DNA from: Deltaproteobacteria bacterium IMCC39524
GTDB taxonomy: Bacteria; Desulfobacterota; Desulfuromonadia; Desulfuromonadales; BM103
Assembly (NCBI GenBank): GCA_029667085.1
Contig: JARUHJ010000001.1
Coordinates: forward strand, 248,001 to 312,000
DNA: 64,000 nt
Direction of reading: 5' to 3'
Made by a program: the position numbers and the translations under genes. Positions within the stretch are counted from its first letter, which is position 1; each line of letters begins with the position of its first letter. Below the pieces are notes generated by a model. The model was not told the origin of the DNA. It made no database searches and saw only the letters and a list, made by a program, of their open reading frames with translations. Below, piece after piece: positions 52,897 through 62,857 of this stretch.

Positions 52897-53835
52897 ATGT
52901 ACTTATCGCCTTTTTTTAATGTCATTAGCCTGCTCAGGTTTATGATTGTTCTGTCTTTGTTGTTTTTTTATCAGACTTCTTTTGCTGAGGAGCTGGAACC
53001 CCGCCGTTGGAGCCATCTGCCGATCAATACGAACTTTATCGGTGGCGGCTATGCCTACACCGAGGCGGATATTGGTTTCGACCCTGTCCTCAAGATTGAA
53101 GATGCCGACGTCGAACTGCACACCTGGGTCGCGAAGTATATTCGGACCTTCTCATTATTGGATAAGACGGCTAGGGTCAGCCTTTTACAGGCCTATCAGG
53201 AGGGTCGCTGGTCCGGATTGGTTAATGGCACACCCACATCGATCAGGCGGAGTGGTTGGAGCGATACGATACTGCGCTTTGCAATCAATCTCTATGGCGC
53301 ACCACCACTTCAGGGCAAGGAGTACGCAGCCTACCGAGCCGCCGCAGAGGTTGAGACCCTGGTCAGTGCCGGTCTGGGAGTGCAGTTGCCGACCGGTGAC
53401 TACATGAATGACAAACTGATCAATCTCGGTACCAACCGTTTTACCTTTCGGCCACAGTTCGGGGTGACGCATAAGCGCGGCAAATGGTCGACGGAAGTCA
53501 CCGGCATTGTTGCTCTGTATACCGATAATGATGATTTCTTTAACGGCAACAAGCTTGAGCAGGAGCCTCTCTATATCGTTCACGGGCACCTCATTTACGA
53601 TTTCCGTCCTGGAGTCTGGGCAGGTCTGAGTGCCGGGTATAATTATGGTGGCAAGTCTACTGTAGAAGGCGATAAAAAGGATGATCTCAAGCAGAATCTG
53701 GGCTGGGCCTTAAGCTTCGGCTTTCCTCTGTCTCGTCACCTGGGTGTCAAGGTGGCTTACGCCGGCACCCGCACGCAGGAAAAAACCGGAATCGACTCAG
53801 ATACTTTCGCTGTCGGACTCTCTGCGTTCTGGTAG
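52897..53835 (+). CDS. Outer-membrane protein, MetA-pathway phenol-degradation transporter family
   Basis: About 312 residues from the ATG at 52897; a TTG five codons earlier and an ATG at 52942 are alternatives. The signal segment is MIVLSLLFFYQTSFA. The mature part follows the Phenol_MetA_deg barrel pattern: LPINTNFIGGGYAYTEADI, GLGVQLPTGDYMNDKLINLG and a last strand DTFAVGLSAFW ending in an aromatic residue. The family is linked to uptake of aromatic or hydrophobic compounds. It is followed by the palindromic repeat at 53903. Confidence 0.8.
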   Translation: MYLSPFFNVISLLRFMIVLSLLFFYQTSFAEELEPRRWSHLPINTNFIGGGYAYTEADIGFDPVLKIEDADVELHTWVAKYIRTFSLLDKTARVSLLQAYQEGRWSGLVNGTPTSIRRSGWSDTILRFAINLYGAPPLQGKEYAAYRAAAEVETLVSAGLGVQLPTGDYMNDKLINLGTNRFTFRPQFGVTHKRGKWSTEVTGIVALYTDNDDFFNGNKLEQEPLYIVHGHLIYDFRPGVWAGLSAGYNYGGKSTVEGDKKDDLKQNLGWALSFGFPLSRHLGVKVAYAGTRTQEKTGIDSDTFAVGLSAFW

Positions 53836-53902
53836 ATTTTGGTTCAAGGTTTTTTACCTGTTTAACTGGTTAAGCTTTTCTGTGTTTTCTTCGGTAGTCT
53901 CA

Positions 53903-53935
53903 GCCCAACAGATTATTAATCTGTTGGGCTGTTTG
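53903..53935 (+). repeat. 32-bp palindrome, left copy (also a terminator)
   Basis: AGCCCAACAGATTATTAATCTGTTGGGCT is a perfect hairpin (12-bp arms) followed by GTTTGTTT. An inverted copy lies at 54558-54590. It is placed to terminate the barrel gene. Confidence 0.85.
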
Positions 53936-54557
53936 TTTACATGTTTTTGACTTTGATCTTGATTGCCGTCTTCCCGTCGAGTGCTGCCGAACAGAATGAA
54001 ATTAATCCGATAAACGAAGAAAAACTGTCTGAGCGATAGCGAGTTTTTTTCTTCGCGGATTGATTTTATGGCGTGAGGGTATCCGTGATTGCCGAAGGCA
54101 ATTATGGACAAACGGAGGGCGTGTTTCTTTGCTTACTTTCTTTCGCACGTGCAAAGAAAGTGAGGCGCCTGCCGGGCGCGACCGGCACCAGTTATGAATA
54201 AAGATGAACACGTCGCTTTCGACCTTATCCGTATTTACATGGAGAGGGTCCACGACTTTTTAATCCATGTCTATCTGAGCAAAAAGTCAAAAAACAAAAC
54301 CCAGGGGTTGCGCCCCCTGCCGGCGCCTTACTCTTTTTGCTCGCACAAAATGAGTAAGCAGAAAAATGCGCCCCAATGCCTTGCCCGCTGCGCGGGAAAC
54401 CGATGTCGAAAAGATGAACGTCGGCAGTGCGAAAACTCGGCTGACGCCTCAAACAGTTCGCCCTGCTGATCGCCGTTAATCCATTCGTCATCGGCTGCGG
54501 CAACAGGGGTAAAAAACCAGGCAAAACATACAAAGACACAAACTAAGAACACAATAA
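53936..54557. other. Gene-free, repeat-rich segment between inverted palindromes
   Basis: About 620 bp without a supportable gene. Near 54128-54172 a dyad CTTTGCTTACTTTCTTTCGC/GTGCAAAGAAAGTGAG resembles REP-type repeats. At each end, just inside the palindromes, short hydrophobic frames point inward (MFLTLILIAVFPSSAAEQNE on plus at 53941, MFLVCVFVCFAWFFTPVAAA on minus at 54552); their DNA is partly alike. They may be remnants of one duplicated secreted-protein gene start. Neither has a ribosome site. Confidence 0.55.
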
Positions 54558-54590
54558 ACAGCCCAACAGATTAATAATCTGTTGGGCTGC
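54558..54590 (-). repeat. 32-bp palindrome, right copy (also a terminator for katG)
   Basis: Inverted copy of the 53903-53935 palindrome; read on the minus strand the two match over about 34 bp including the GTTT after the stem. It lies 60 bp past the katG stop and would end katG transcription. Confidence 0.85.
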
Positions 54591-54648
54591 CTTCATATTT
54601 GCTGTGCAGGGTCCATTTCAGAAGTTCTCTAAAATGTTTTTGTTGCGC

Positions 54649-56856
<2,208 letters not shown>

Positions 56857-57140
56857 TCATTTATCGTCAGTGTCTTCATGCAGTCTGATAAGTGTCTTCT
56901 GACGGCTCTTTTTATCGAATGTCTCGACAGGGTCTAATATCAATGTGAGACTTGTTGATTCGTTAAAAGGAAACCCTTCGTCCTATATCTTTCAGAGTAT
57001 TCGTAATAATTGTTGCAGAAGCTGGAATTAACGAATAACCTTAGCCGCATTATCATGTTCTATGATATCGCGGTTTTTATCTCGCGCAATTCTACTAACA
57101 GCATTTACTCTCATGCCTGTCTGCCCAGTATGGAAAAAGA

Positions 57141-57407
57141 ATGAGTAAACAGAAGAAACTAAAAAAGAAATCCTCTGGCAATAAGCCGCAAGCTCAAAGT
57201 CGACCAACTCCCCAAAAAAAAGACAGTGTTTTTACGGAAGCGTGGGAGAATATGAGTGAGGACTTTGGCAAGTTCATGCCTGCTTTCCTGCAAAAAGGAC
57301 TCAAGGGCGGTAAACGCAAAGTCTGGGTTATGGTTGCAATGACTTTTGTCGAGCTTGTGGTTCTTGGTGTGGTTGGTAAATTTATTTATGATTGGTTTGT
57401 TGAGTAA
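57141..57407 (+). CDS. Small basic single-TM protein
   Basis: 88 residues. A very basic N-terminus (MSKQKKLKKKSSGNKPQAQS) is followed by a short amphipathic region (VFTEAWENMSEDFGKFMPAFL) and one C-terminal membrane helix (VWVMVAMTFVELVVLGVVGKF). No family is recognised. The upstream ATGGAAAAAGA stretch gives only a weak ribosome site. It is probably an inner-membrane protein with its N-terminus in the cytoplasm. Confidence 0.6.
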   Translation: MSKQKKLKKKSSGNKPQAQSRPTPQKKDSVFTEAWENMSEDFGKFMPAFLQKGLKGGKRKVWVMVAMTFVELVVLGVVGKFIYDWFVE

Positions 57408-57535
57408 TGGCGCGTGGAACGCGGTATGAGGGTCGTGGTTTAAATCAAAAAGCAAGCAACCAGAGAGCGCATGAATATTAATTGCCCATGAAGGTGTTTG
57501 CCGCCTTCCTCCTACCGATCTTTTAAGGAGTTTTT

Positions 57536-57781
57536 ATGAAAAACGATGATGCTGGAATGCCGATCGGCATAACGCTCGAACCTGGGACTTACTATCGGTG
57601 TAAATGTGGAAAGTCTCAGAACCAGCCATTTTGTGATGAATCTCACAGTGGCAGCGAAAGTTCTCCCGTGGAATTTAAAGTCAAGCGTCGTCAGAAAGTG
57701 TTTCTCTGTGGTTGCGGCCTGACCGGTGATGAGCCTTATTGTGATGGCAGCTGCGGTGTCTCACTGCCCGGGCGAGAGTAA
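57536..57781 (+). CDS. Double CDGSH-type iron-sulfur protein with altered second site
   Basis: 81 residues. The first site is C22-x-C24-x8-C33-x3-H37 (RCKCGKSQNQPFCDESH), the usual 3Cys-1His [2Fe-2S] pattern of CDGSH/miniNEET proteins. The second is C58-x-C60-x8-C69-x3-C73 (LCGCGLTGDEPYCDGSC), with Cys where His is expected. The protein is cytoplasmic. AAGGAG precedes the ATG. A His-to-Cys ligand change should shift redox potential and cluster stability. The gene stands alone. Confidence 0.87.
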   Translation: MKNDDAGMPIGITLEPGTYYRCKCGKSQNQPFCDESHSGSESSPVEFKVKRRQKVFLCGCGLTGDEPYCDGSCGVSLPGRE

Positions 57782-57983
57782 TCCGCATCAATATCGTTCC
57801 GTTTCTTGATATCTTGCCTCTATCTGGAGTGAATTGCTAGCTCACTCCAGGAGGCATGATCCCCCTTTCATCTCCTGCGGTTTTTTCCTTTCGCGAATAG
57901 CTGTCCCTTCTCAAACCTGCACCCTGAAATTTAAATAGTATAATGTCACCGTAACGAAACGATTTGTACGGGCAGGGTGGGGT

Positions 57984-58652
57984 ATGAAAATTGGTCTGAT
58001 TAGTGATGTTCACGCAACGTTGCAGCCCTTACGGGAGGCTCTTGCCCTCTTCGAGGATGAAGGTGTTGAGACGATCTTGTGTGCTGGGGATGTTGCCGGT
58101 TATGGAAAACAACTGGACGAGACTGTTCAGATTTTGATCGACAGTCGCTGTCGCGTTGTTATGGGCAACCATGATCTCTGGTGGCTTGAACGTTCCGGGT
58201 TTGACCATGAAGGTGTTGCTGCCTCGTATCTAGGCAACCTGCCTGCAGTGATTGAGTTCAAGGCCGCAGGAAAGATGATTTACATGGTCCACGCCAGCCC
58301 GCCGGACTCTTTGATGGATGGCATCAAGCTGTTGGATGAAAAGGCCGCTCTTATCCAGCAGGAAAGACACTCCTGGTCATGTTGCCTCAGAAATTTCCAC
58401 TGTGACGTCCTTGTTGTCGGTCATACGCATCAAGTCTTTGCGGAACAGCTCGGCAACCCTCTGGTCATCAACCCGGGCAGTACATTGTTCAATCACACTT
58501 GTGCGATTTTGACTTTACCTGAGATGAGGGTTCAGGTTTTCCCCTTAAGTGGTAAAAACCCGGTCTTGAGCTGGAACTGGGGGATGGAGGCTGCTGCATG
58601 GGTTAAGGCTAATCCCGTAGCAAACGCAAAGGCCCGAAAACGCAAAGCCTGA
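57984..58652 (+). CDS. Calcineurin-like metallophosphoesterase (YfcE/MJ0936 type)
   Basis: 222 residues. The di-metal motifs are all present: GLISDVHA (D8, H10), LCAGDVAGYG (D36), MGNHDLWW (N62-H63), MVHASPP and VVGHTHQVF. The GHTH and the preceding VLVVGHTHQ match the Cys/YfcE-like phosphodiesterase branch. It probably cleaves phosphodiesters in the cytoplasm; the substrate is open. GGGCAGGGTGGGG precedes the start. The C-terminus is basic (ANAKARKRKA). Confidence 0.88.
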   Translation: MKIGLISDVHATLQPLREALALFEDEGVETILCAGDVAGYGKQLDETVQILIDSRCRVVMGNHDLWWLERSGFDHEGVAASYLGNLPAVIEFKAAGKMIYMVHASPPDSLMDGIKLLDEKAALIQQERHSWSCCLRNFHCDVLVVGHTHQVFAEQLGNPLVINPGSTLFNHTCAILTLPEMRVQVFPLSGKNPVLSWNWGMEAAAWVKANPVANAKARKRKA

Positions 58653-58799
58653 TGCTTATGTTCGTGACCTTTGCCAGTAACGAAAAGGTCCTCTCAGCGT
58701 CTTCGCGTCTCTAGTGTTAAATAGCTTCCCCTTAAATGAAAGGCTCTGTTAGCGTTCTGTGTTGATATTTGGTGCATCAAGTATCCATAAGGTGAAGGT

Positions 58800-59492
58800 T
58801 TATTTTGACCTCTGCCGAATGAATGCCATTTTTGGGTTGGCCAACTTTTCAGGTGAACCAACCCAGGCATAAGCAAGAAGAGAAGGTTCAAGATCACTGG
58901 TCGTTATCCGATGAGGGTGCTCAGGAGGATTGAGAATCAGAGAACCAGGAGCATAGACTCCAACATCATTTTCTGCAATGGCGCCGCTCAAGCAGAAATA
59001 TGATTCACTTATCCCTTGATGATTATGTGTGGGATAGGTTGTCCCCGGCGCAAACAACACCAACCCAAGAATCAGTTCTTCCGATACGATTGGACCTTTG
59101 GGGCTCATAAATTCAGAGAAAGCATACTTATCGCTCAATCCAGGTGGCATCTTTTCGTAACCGAACTCCCAATAGAGTTGGTCGCGAATACGTTCAATCA
59201 CCCGGGCAAGTGGGGCCGTAGAATAAGACAGCCCGCTATCGAGCGCCCTTGATAAATGTGCACAGACAGGTTTTTCCGATGCTTGAATCTGTTTCATAGG
59301 CGGGTCATTGTTCAGCAGCCGCGACAATCGATGACGAACTTCTTTTTGGTGTGAACGAATATGCGAGCTGCCACCGGCAGAGCTGAAACGGTAGAGATTG
59401 TAGACTTCGCGTAGCAGATATTGCCAGTCAGGGAAGTGTCTCAACCGGTAGGGGTAGGACGTGTCATCCAAGCAGTCAACCATTGCATCCAC
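58800..59492 (-). CDS. DMSP-lyase-like cupin (DddL/DddQ/DddW superfamily)
   Basis: 230 residues. An N-terminal helical part (about 1-115) precedes a cupin barrel with motif 1 THNHQGISESYFCLSG (H156, H158, E163, Y165) and motif 2 GSLILNPPEHPHRITT (H192, H194). This arrangement with the N-terminal helices is that of the PF16867-type DMSP lyases, which split dimethylsulfoniopropionate into acrylate and dimethyl sulfide. Some cupins with this layout may act on other substrates. No DMSP transporter or acrylate gene is nearby. The start is the ATG at 59492. Confidence 0.65.
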   Translation of the reverse strand: MDAMVDCLDDTSYPYRLRHFPDWQYLLREVYNLYRFSSAGGSSHIRSHQKEVRHRLSRLLNNDPPMKQIQASEKPVCAHLSRALDSGLSYSTAPLARVIERIRDQLYWEFGYEKMPPGLSDKYAFSEFMSPKGPIVSEELILGLVLFAPGTTYPTHNHQGISESYFCLSGAIAENDVGVYAPGSLILNPPEHPHRITTSDLEPSLLAYAWVGSPEKLANPKMAFIRQRSK

Positions 59493-59650
59493 TTTCTCGA
59501 TTATGGTGTAAACGGTTTAGCTTAAAAACGTGCACTACGTAATATACACTATTTTTATAAACCAGCCAGATCCTGCGGTCAAACTCCAGTCATTCTGCGG
59601 GCTCCCTGTTTCGGAGTAAATTCGTTTCAGAAGTACTTACCTATAAGAAA

Positions 59651-59690
59651 ATGGTCACCCAGAGTTGCTCCAAGTGGCCATCATTTTGTC
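59651..59690 (-). repeat. GGCCACC-hairpin repeat, weak copy G
   Basis: Read on minus: ACAAAATGATGGCCACTTGG..CTGGGTGACCAT, the family hairpin with mismatches, preceded by GACGACAAAATGATGG. It lies between the DMSP-lyase-like gene start and the repeat-protein stop. On the minus strand it is followed by TTTTCTTATAG, which resembles the family tail. Confidence 0.5.
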
Positions 59691-59714
59691 GTCTTGACTG
59701 GAGACCACATAAGA

Positions 59715-59750
59715 GAAAGCCCCCGGATCCAATGTTGAGGGCTTTCGATT
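59715..59750 (-). terminator. Terminator of the secreted repeat-protein gene
   Basis: GAAAGCCC (59715-59722) and GGGCTTTC (59739-59746) form the stem; a similar GAAAGCCTTC/GAAGGCTTTC hairpin occurs at 63820-63851. Read on minus it lies about 20 bp past the stop of the SEDDRY-repeat gene. Confidence 0.65.
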
Positions 59751-59765
59751 TATATCGTTGGGCAT

Positions 59766-60341
59766 TCATTCCCAAAACTGGTCATTTCCTCTGATCCGGT
59801 CATTTCCTCTGATCCGGTCATTTCCTCTGATCCGGTCATTTCCTCTATACCGGTCATTTTCTCTGAACCGGTCATCTTCTCTGAACCGGTCATCTTCTCT
59901 GAACCGGTCATCTTCTCTGAACCGGTCATCTTCTCTGAACCGGTCATTTTCTCTGTATCGATCATCTTTTCTGAACCGGTCATTTTCTCTGTATCGTTCA
60001 TTTCCTCTGAACTGGTCATCTTCTCTGTATCGATCATCTTCTCTGTATCGATCATCTTCACTGTATCGATCATCTTCACTGTATCGATCATCGTCTCTGT
60101 ATCGATCATCGTCTCTGTATCGATCATCTTCACTGTATCGATCATCTTCACTGTATCGATCATCTTCACTGTATCGATCATCTTCACTGTATCGATCATC
60201 TTCACTGTATCGATCATCTTCACTAATCCGTCCATGATTGTAATTTTCATCATCGTAGGATTTAGTGCGATAATCATCAGCAAAGACTACTTGAAATAAT
60301 CCCAACAGAAAGCAAGCAACAAGAATATAGATGTTCTTCAT
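59766..60341 (-). CDS. Secreted low-complexity protein with about 25 hexapeptide repeats (SEDDRY type)
   Basis: 191 residues from the ATG at 60341, which has GGGAGAG four bases upstream. A signal peptide (MKNIYILVACFLLGLFQVVFA) is followed by a short linker (DDYRTKSYDDENYNHGR) and then about 25 six-residue units grading from SEDDRY and RDDDRY to REDDRF, RENDRF and RGNDRI. The product is almost wholly Asp/Glu/Arg/Tyr or Phe and should be disordered. Because the DNA unit is 18 bp, other frames on both strands also stay open; only this one has a signal peptide and ribosome site. No family is known to me. Confidence 0.7.
   Translation of the reverse strand: MKNIYILVACFLLGLFQVVFADDYRTKSYDDENYNHGRISEDDRYSEDDRYSEDDRYSEDDRYSEDDRYSEDDRYRDDDRYRDDDRYSEDDRYSEDDRYREDDRYREDDQFRGNERYRENDRFRKDDRYRENDRFREDDRFREDDRFREDDRFREDDRFRENDRYRGNDRIRGNDRIRGNDRIRGNDQFWE
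59772..60228. repeat. 18-bp tandem repeat array
   Basis: About 25 head-to-tail units of 18 bp, plus-strand form TCTTCACTGTATCGATCA, diverging stepwise to TCTCTGATCCGGTCATTT. It encodes the hexapeptide repeats of the secreted protein on the minus strand. Neighbouring units are identical in blocks, which indicates recent expansion. Confidence 0.92.
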
Positions 60342-60609
60342 TTGTCTCTCCCATCTCTTTGTTTCATAAGCCATAATTTGTTGAAGATTATCACAACTTA
60401 AACAACTCAAATATATTTAGCTCTGTTAGCGTTCCGACGAAGCTAATAGATAACATATGTTTTTTTTGAATTTAGTTAACTACATAAGGTGTGGAAGGCT
60501 GAGATCCCAAGAAATCATCCTCCAGAATTTTGAGCTCTGATAATGGAGTCATCGTGCCAGTTTTTAGGTTGCCTGAAATTCAAGAATTGCATAGACCGGG
60601 ATATAGGAA

Positions 60610-60843
60610 TTATGGTTTACATTTCTTGCATGGGCGATAGCCGATCTCGATAGCATCCTCACGAGTCTCGAAGATCTCTACACAGCTTTCACAGTTAAAG
60701 TCCCGGCAATCTGCATTATGGAAGGTTTTGCTTTTAACGTCGCCGTGGTATGACTCAGCAGCTACAGCAAAGCTGACAAATAGTAGAGCGAAGATAACGG
60801 CAAAAACACAAATTTGGTGCAAATAATGGCAACTTTTGTTCAT
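60610..60843 (-). CDS. Secreted Ada-type Cys4 metal-binding protein
   Basis: 77 residues from the ATG at 60843, preceded by CTGGGGGGAG. A signal peptide (about 1-28, ending VAVA-like SFAVAAES) leads to a compact domain YHGDVKSKTFHNADCRDFNCESC..RPCKKCKP. FHNADC, EDAIEIGYRPCKKC match the Ada zinc-binding fold (FHxxxC, GYRPCKxC), which also occurs in secreted nucleases and adaptor proteins. Here it is the whole protein. Function unknown. Confidence 0.75.
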   Translation of the reverse strand: MNKSCHYLHQICVFAVIFALLFVSFAVAAESYHGDVKSKTFHNADCRDFNCESCVEIFETREDAIEIGYRPCKKCKP

Positions 60844-60997
60844 GATTTCTCCCCCCAGGAGGTCAAAGAAAATCACACAAAATAAGTTTTTTCCAATTTT
60901 ACCTGATAATTAGTTGAGGTCAAAGATGGGGGGCTAAGAAGTTGTTACGAAAAAGTCAGACTGATCAAGATAAGGCAATGTTGCCAGCGCCCTCAAT

Positions 60998-61145
60998 ACC
61001 TTGACAAGAATAAAAGGCTACCCGTTTCCAGGTGGCCGTAGTTTTATGGTTTATAGATCTTTTTAAATACCACTAGCAAATTGAATTCGCGACTATCAAT
61101 AAGAAGGCTATTTGCATCTCAGAAGTCGTGACTTGAAAGAAAAAG
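60998..61145 (-). repeat. GGCCACC-hairpin repeat, copy H
   Basis: Read on minus: AAGTCACGACTTCTGAGATG, AGCCTTCTTATTGATAG, then about 45 diverged bases, then the hairpin ACGGCCACCTGG..GGGTAGCC (61014-61040) and TTTTATTCTTGTCA. It begins about 35 bp past the stop of the minus-strand lipoprotein gene, in terminator position. It occupies most of the 338-bp gap. Confidence 0.75.
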
Positions 61146-61181
61146 CTGCTTCAGCCTAAGGGGTGAAGGTGGGCAAAGCCT

Positions 61182-62036
61182 TTACTTGGACTGATTGTAA
61201 TGAATCAAAGTGTCGGGGCCAAAGGAGAGAGATCCTATAATGATTTCGTAGTCAGCAAGGTTTTGCGCGAAAGTCGATTCGTCGGATGATAGTGATATTG
61301 ATGTGATACACGTATCATCTTCACCACAATTGCTAAAGAAAACTCTCTGAATCTCTTTCACAGCTAAATCATTAACTGGTGGTGTGCCTGGGGCATTCAC
61401 ATACGCCGCTCTTCCACCGGCCCAGAGTCCCTTGTTCTTGAGCCTTTTATAAGTTGATGCGTTTATATTCAGGACATTGCAAAAGTTGTTGCAGTTTTTA
61501 ATATCGATCGGGTCATAGTCTACATCAATGATCATTTCGTATCTTGGGTCGTTTAGCTTTGTGTTGGTTTGGTCGGCCTCATATTCGTAACTTTTGTCGT
61601 GAAAATATTCATAGACCGAATTACTTGATGATCCACGAAGTTTCGCATTAAGGTATTTAGACTTCACGGAATCATAAAAACTAAGGAAAAGAAGTTTTTT
61701 ATAATAATCGTCTGTTTCCATAAAAGTTCTGTCGGTCGAGACAAGGATCATTCCCCCTGTTCTATTTATGAAAACCCCTTTAATTTTTGAAATGTTATAT
61801 ACCGAAGAGGACTCAGATATTGATTGTGGAATTTCATCTATCTCGTGCAAACCGAGAGGAACTTTAAAAGAAAATTCATTTTCAGGGTCTATGTAATGCC
61901 TGCTCGTGACAATAGGCTGAGCAACCGGAGCACATGCACAGAGGATAAACAGAAAAATCAAGAAGAAATATAGATTGTTGACCAACACAAAGCCAACATA
62001 AGCACTAGTATTGTCCTGCATTTTGATTCTTTCCAT
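61182..62036 (-). CDS. Uncharacterised low-GC lipoprotein
   Basis: 284 residues. The N-terminus has a membrane segment ending LCACAP, a lipobox-like site (about C33-C35). The mature part is beta-rich, with paired cysteines NCNNFCN (about 185) and NCGEDDTC (about 237-244). FSFKVPLGLHEIDEIP near residue 55 resembles the start of domains that read peptide-bound surface lipoproteins, but I recognise no family. Codon use is AT-rich compared with the rest of the window, suggesting transfer. The start could also be the ATG at 62021 (MQDNTS). Confidence 0.65.
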   Translation of the reverse strand: MERIKMQDNTSAYVGFVLVNNLYFFLIFLFILCACAPVAQPIVTSRHYIDPENEFSFKVPLGLHEIDEIPQSISESSSVYNISKIKGVFINRTGGMILVSTDRTFMETDDYYKKLLFLSFYDSVKSKYLNAKLRGSSSNSVYEYFHDKSYEYEADQTNTKLNDPRYEMIIDVDYDPIDIKNCNNFCNVLNINASTYKRLKNKGLWAGGRAAYVNAPGTPPVNDLAVKEIQRVFFSNCGEDDTCITSISLSSDESTFAQNLADYEIIIGSLSFGPDTLIHYNQSK

Positions 62037-62159
62037 CCCCCATGGAAACCATCAAATATGATGTAAAAACTTTATCCCCCCAATAGATAAAGTCAAACGA
62101 TAGCTTTTTATTTGCCTTCGTACATCGATTTGATTGTTCAAGATTGACCGTAACGTTTA

Positions 62160-62285
62160 ATTCTCACTAACCTGACAAAAAGAAAATTGTCACTCGGAAT
62201 CGATCCAGGTGGCCATTACTTTGTTATCTTAATTTTAGCTATCAACAAGAAGCCGTTTTTAATCTCAGAAGTCGTGATTTAATAG
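62160..62285 (-). repeat. GGCCACC-hairpin repeat, copy I
   Basis: Read on minus: AAATCACGACTTCTGAGATT, AAAAACGGCTTCTTGTTGATAG, CTAAAATTAAGATAACAAAG, hairpin ATGGCCACCTGGATCGATTC..GTGAC (62187-62215), tail AATTTTCTTTTTGTCAGG. It starts 8 bp past the stop of the zinc-ribbon gene and fills the gap before the lipoprotein gene. Confidence 0.8.
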
Positions 62286-62292
62286 AATAAAT

Positions 62293-62466
62293 CTACGGGA
62301 TCTTTGGCCCATCAATCGTGACGATATAGTCTCTGTTGCATGATCGGCATGTAGCTATGACGAAATTTTTGAGACGATAATCGGAACCTACAAAATAGTT
62401 CAGAGATATGTCATTTTGGTGTTTGCAGTTTTCACAAGTTGAAGTTACCGATCCGACATCTAACAT
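62293..62466 (-). CDS. 57-residue zinc-ribbon-like protein
   Basis: From the ATG at 62466 (AAGGAGAAG upstream) the frame gives 57 residues with two CxxC knuckles, CENC and CRSC, 28 residues apart in a beta-rich context (NDISLNYFVGSDYRLKNFVIATCRSC). This is a rubredoxin-like zinc ribbon. A 17-codon N-terminal extension is open but lacks a ribosome site. No signal peptide; probably a cytoplasmic nucleic-acid- or protein-binding module. Confidence 0.68.
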   Translation of the reverse strand: MLDVGSVTSTCENCKHQNDISLNYFVGSDYRLKNFVIATCRSCNRDYIVTIDGPKIP

Positions 62467-62574
62467 GTTTCTTCTCCTTTTGAGAGTACGATCTGACAGT
62501 AGCAAATAGGTGCTCAAAAAAACCTCACAAATGGCTGATTGTTAAGGAGAAATAATAGTTTTTTAATTTAATGT

Positions 62575-62705
62575 ACTAACACCTACTGACAATCATGGCC
62601 ACCAAGGATCGAACCCTGGTGGCCATGATTTTGTGGACTATTTAGTTTCCTGAATACCTCTATCAATAAGAGCCGTTTTTCGTCTCCGAAGTTGTGATTT
62701 ATTGC
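62575..62705 (-). repeat. GGCCACC-hairpin repeat, copy J
   Basis: Read on minus: AAATCACAACTTCGGAGACG, AAAAACGGCTCTTATTGATA, GAGGTATTCAGGAAACTA, ACAAAATCATGGCC, then the near-perfect palindrome AATCATGGCCACCA..TGGTGGCCATGATT (62591-62630). It lies between two divergent gene starts (zinc-ribbon on minus, methyltransferase-like on plus), where no gene needs a terminator. Confidence 0.82.
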
Positions 62706-62857
62706 CCCTGTATCTAGTAACTTTGGGACGATTCAAACCGCTACTTTGCAAGCGCCAGCTCCAAAAAGCCAAGGAACTGCTATAATTGACTGTCTACACC
62801 GGCCGGCGACCATTTGACATCAAGTCGAATGGACCGGCCGCCTGGCAAAGGCTCTAT

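Noticed and set aside
53941-54039. 32-codon secreted peptide gene after the left palindrome
   Set aside because: A signal-like start is present but there is no ribosome site, and a partly similar frame lies inverted at the other end of the segment. A remnant is more likely.
59772-60228. CRISPR array
   Set aside because: The 18-bp units are contiguous with no spacers, encode a hexapeptide repeat, and no cas gene is present.
59750-60283. Alternative long frames through the 18-bp array on either strand
   Set aside because: They stay open only because the repeat is a multiple of three without stops. They lack a signal peptide and a ribosome site, unlike the frame starting at 60341.
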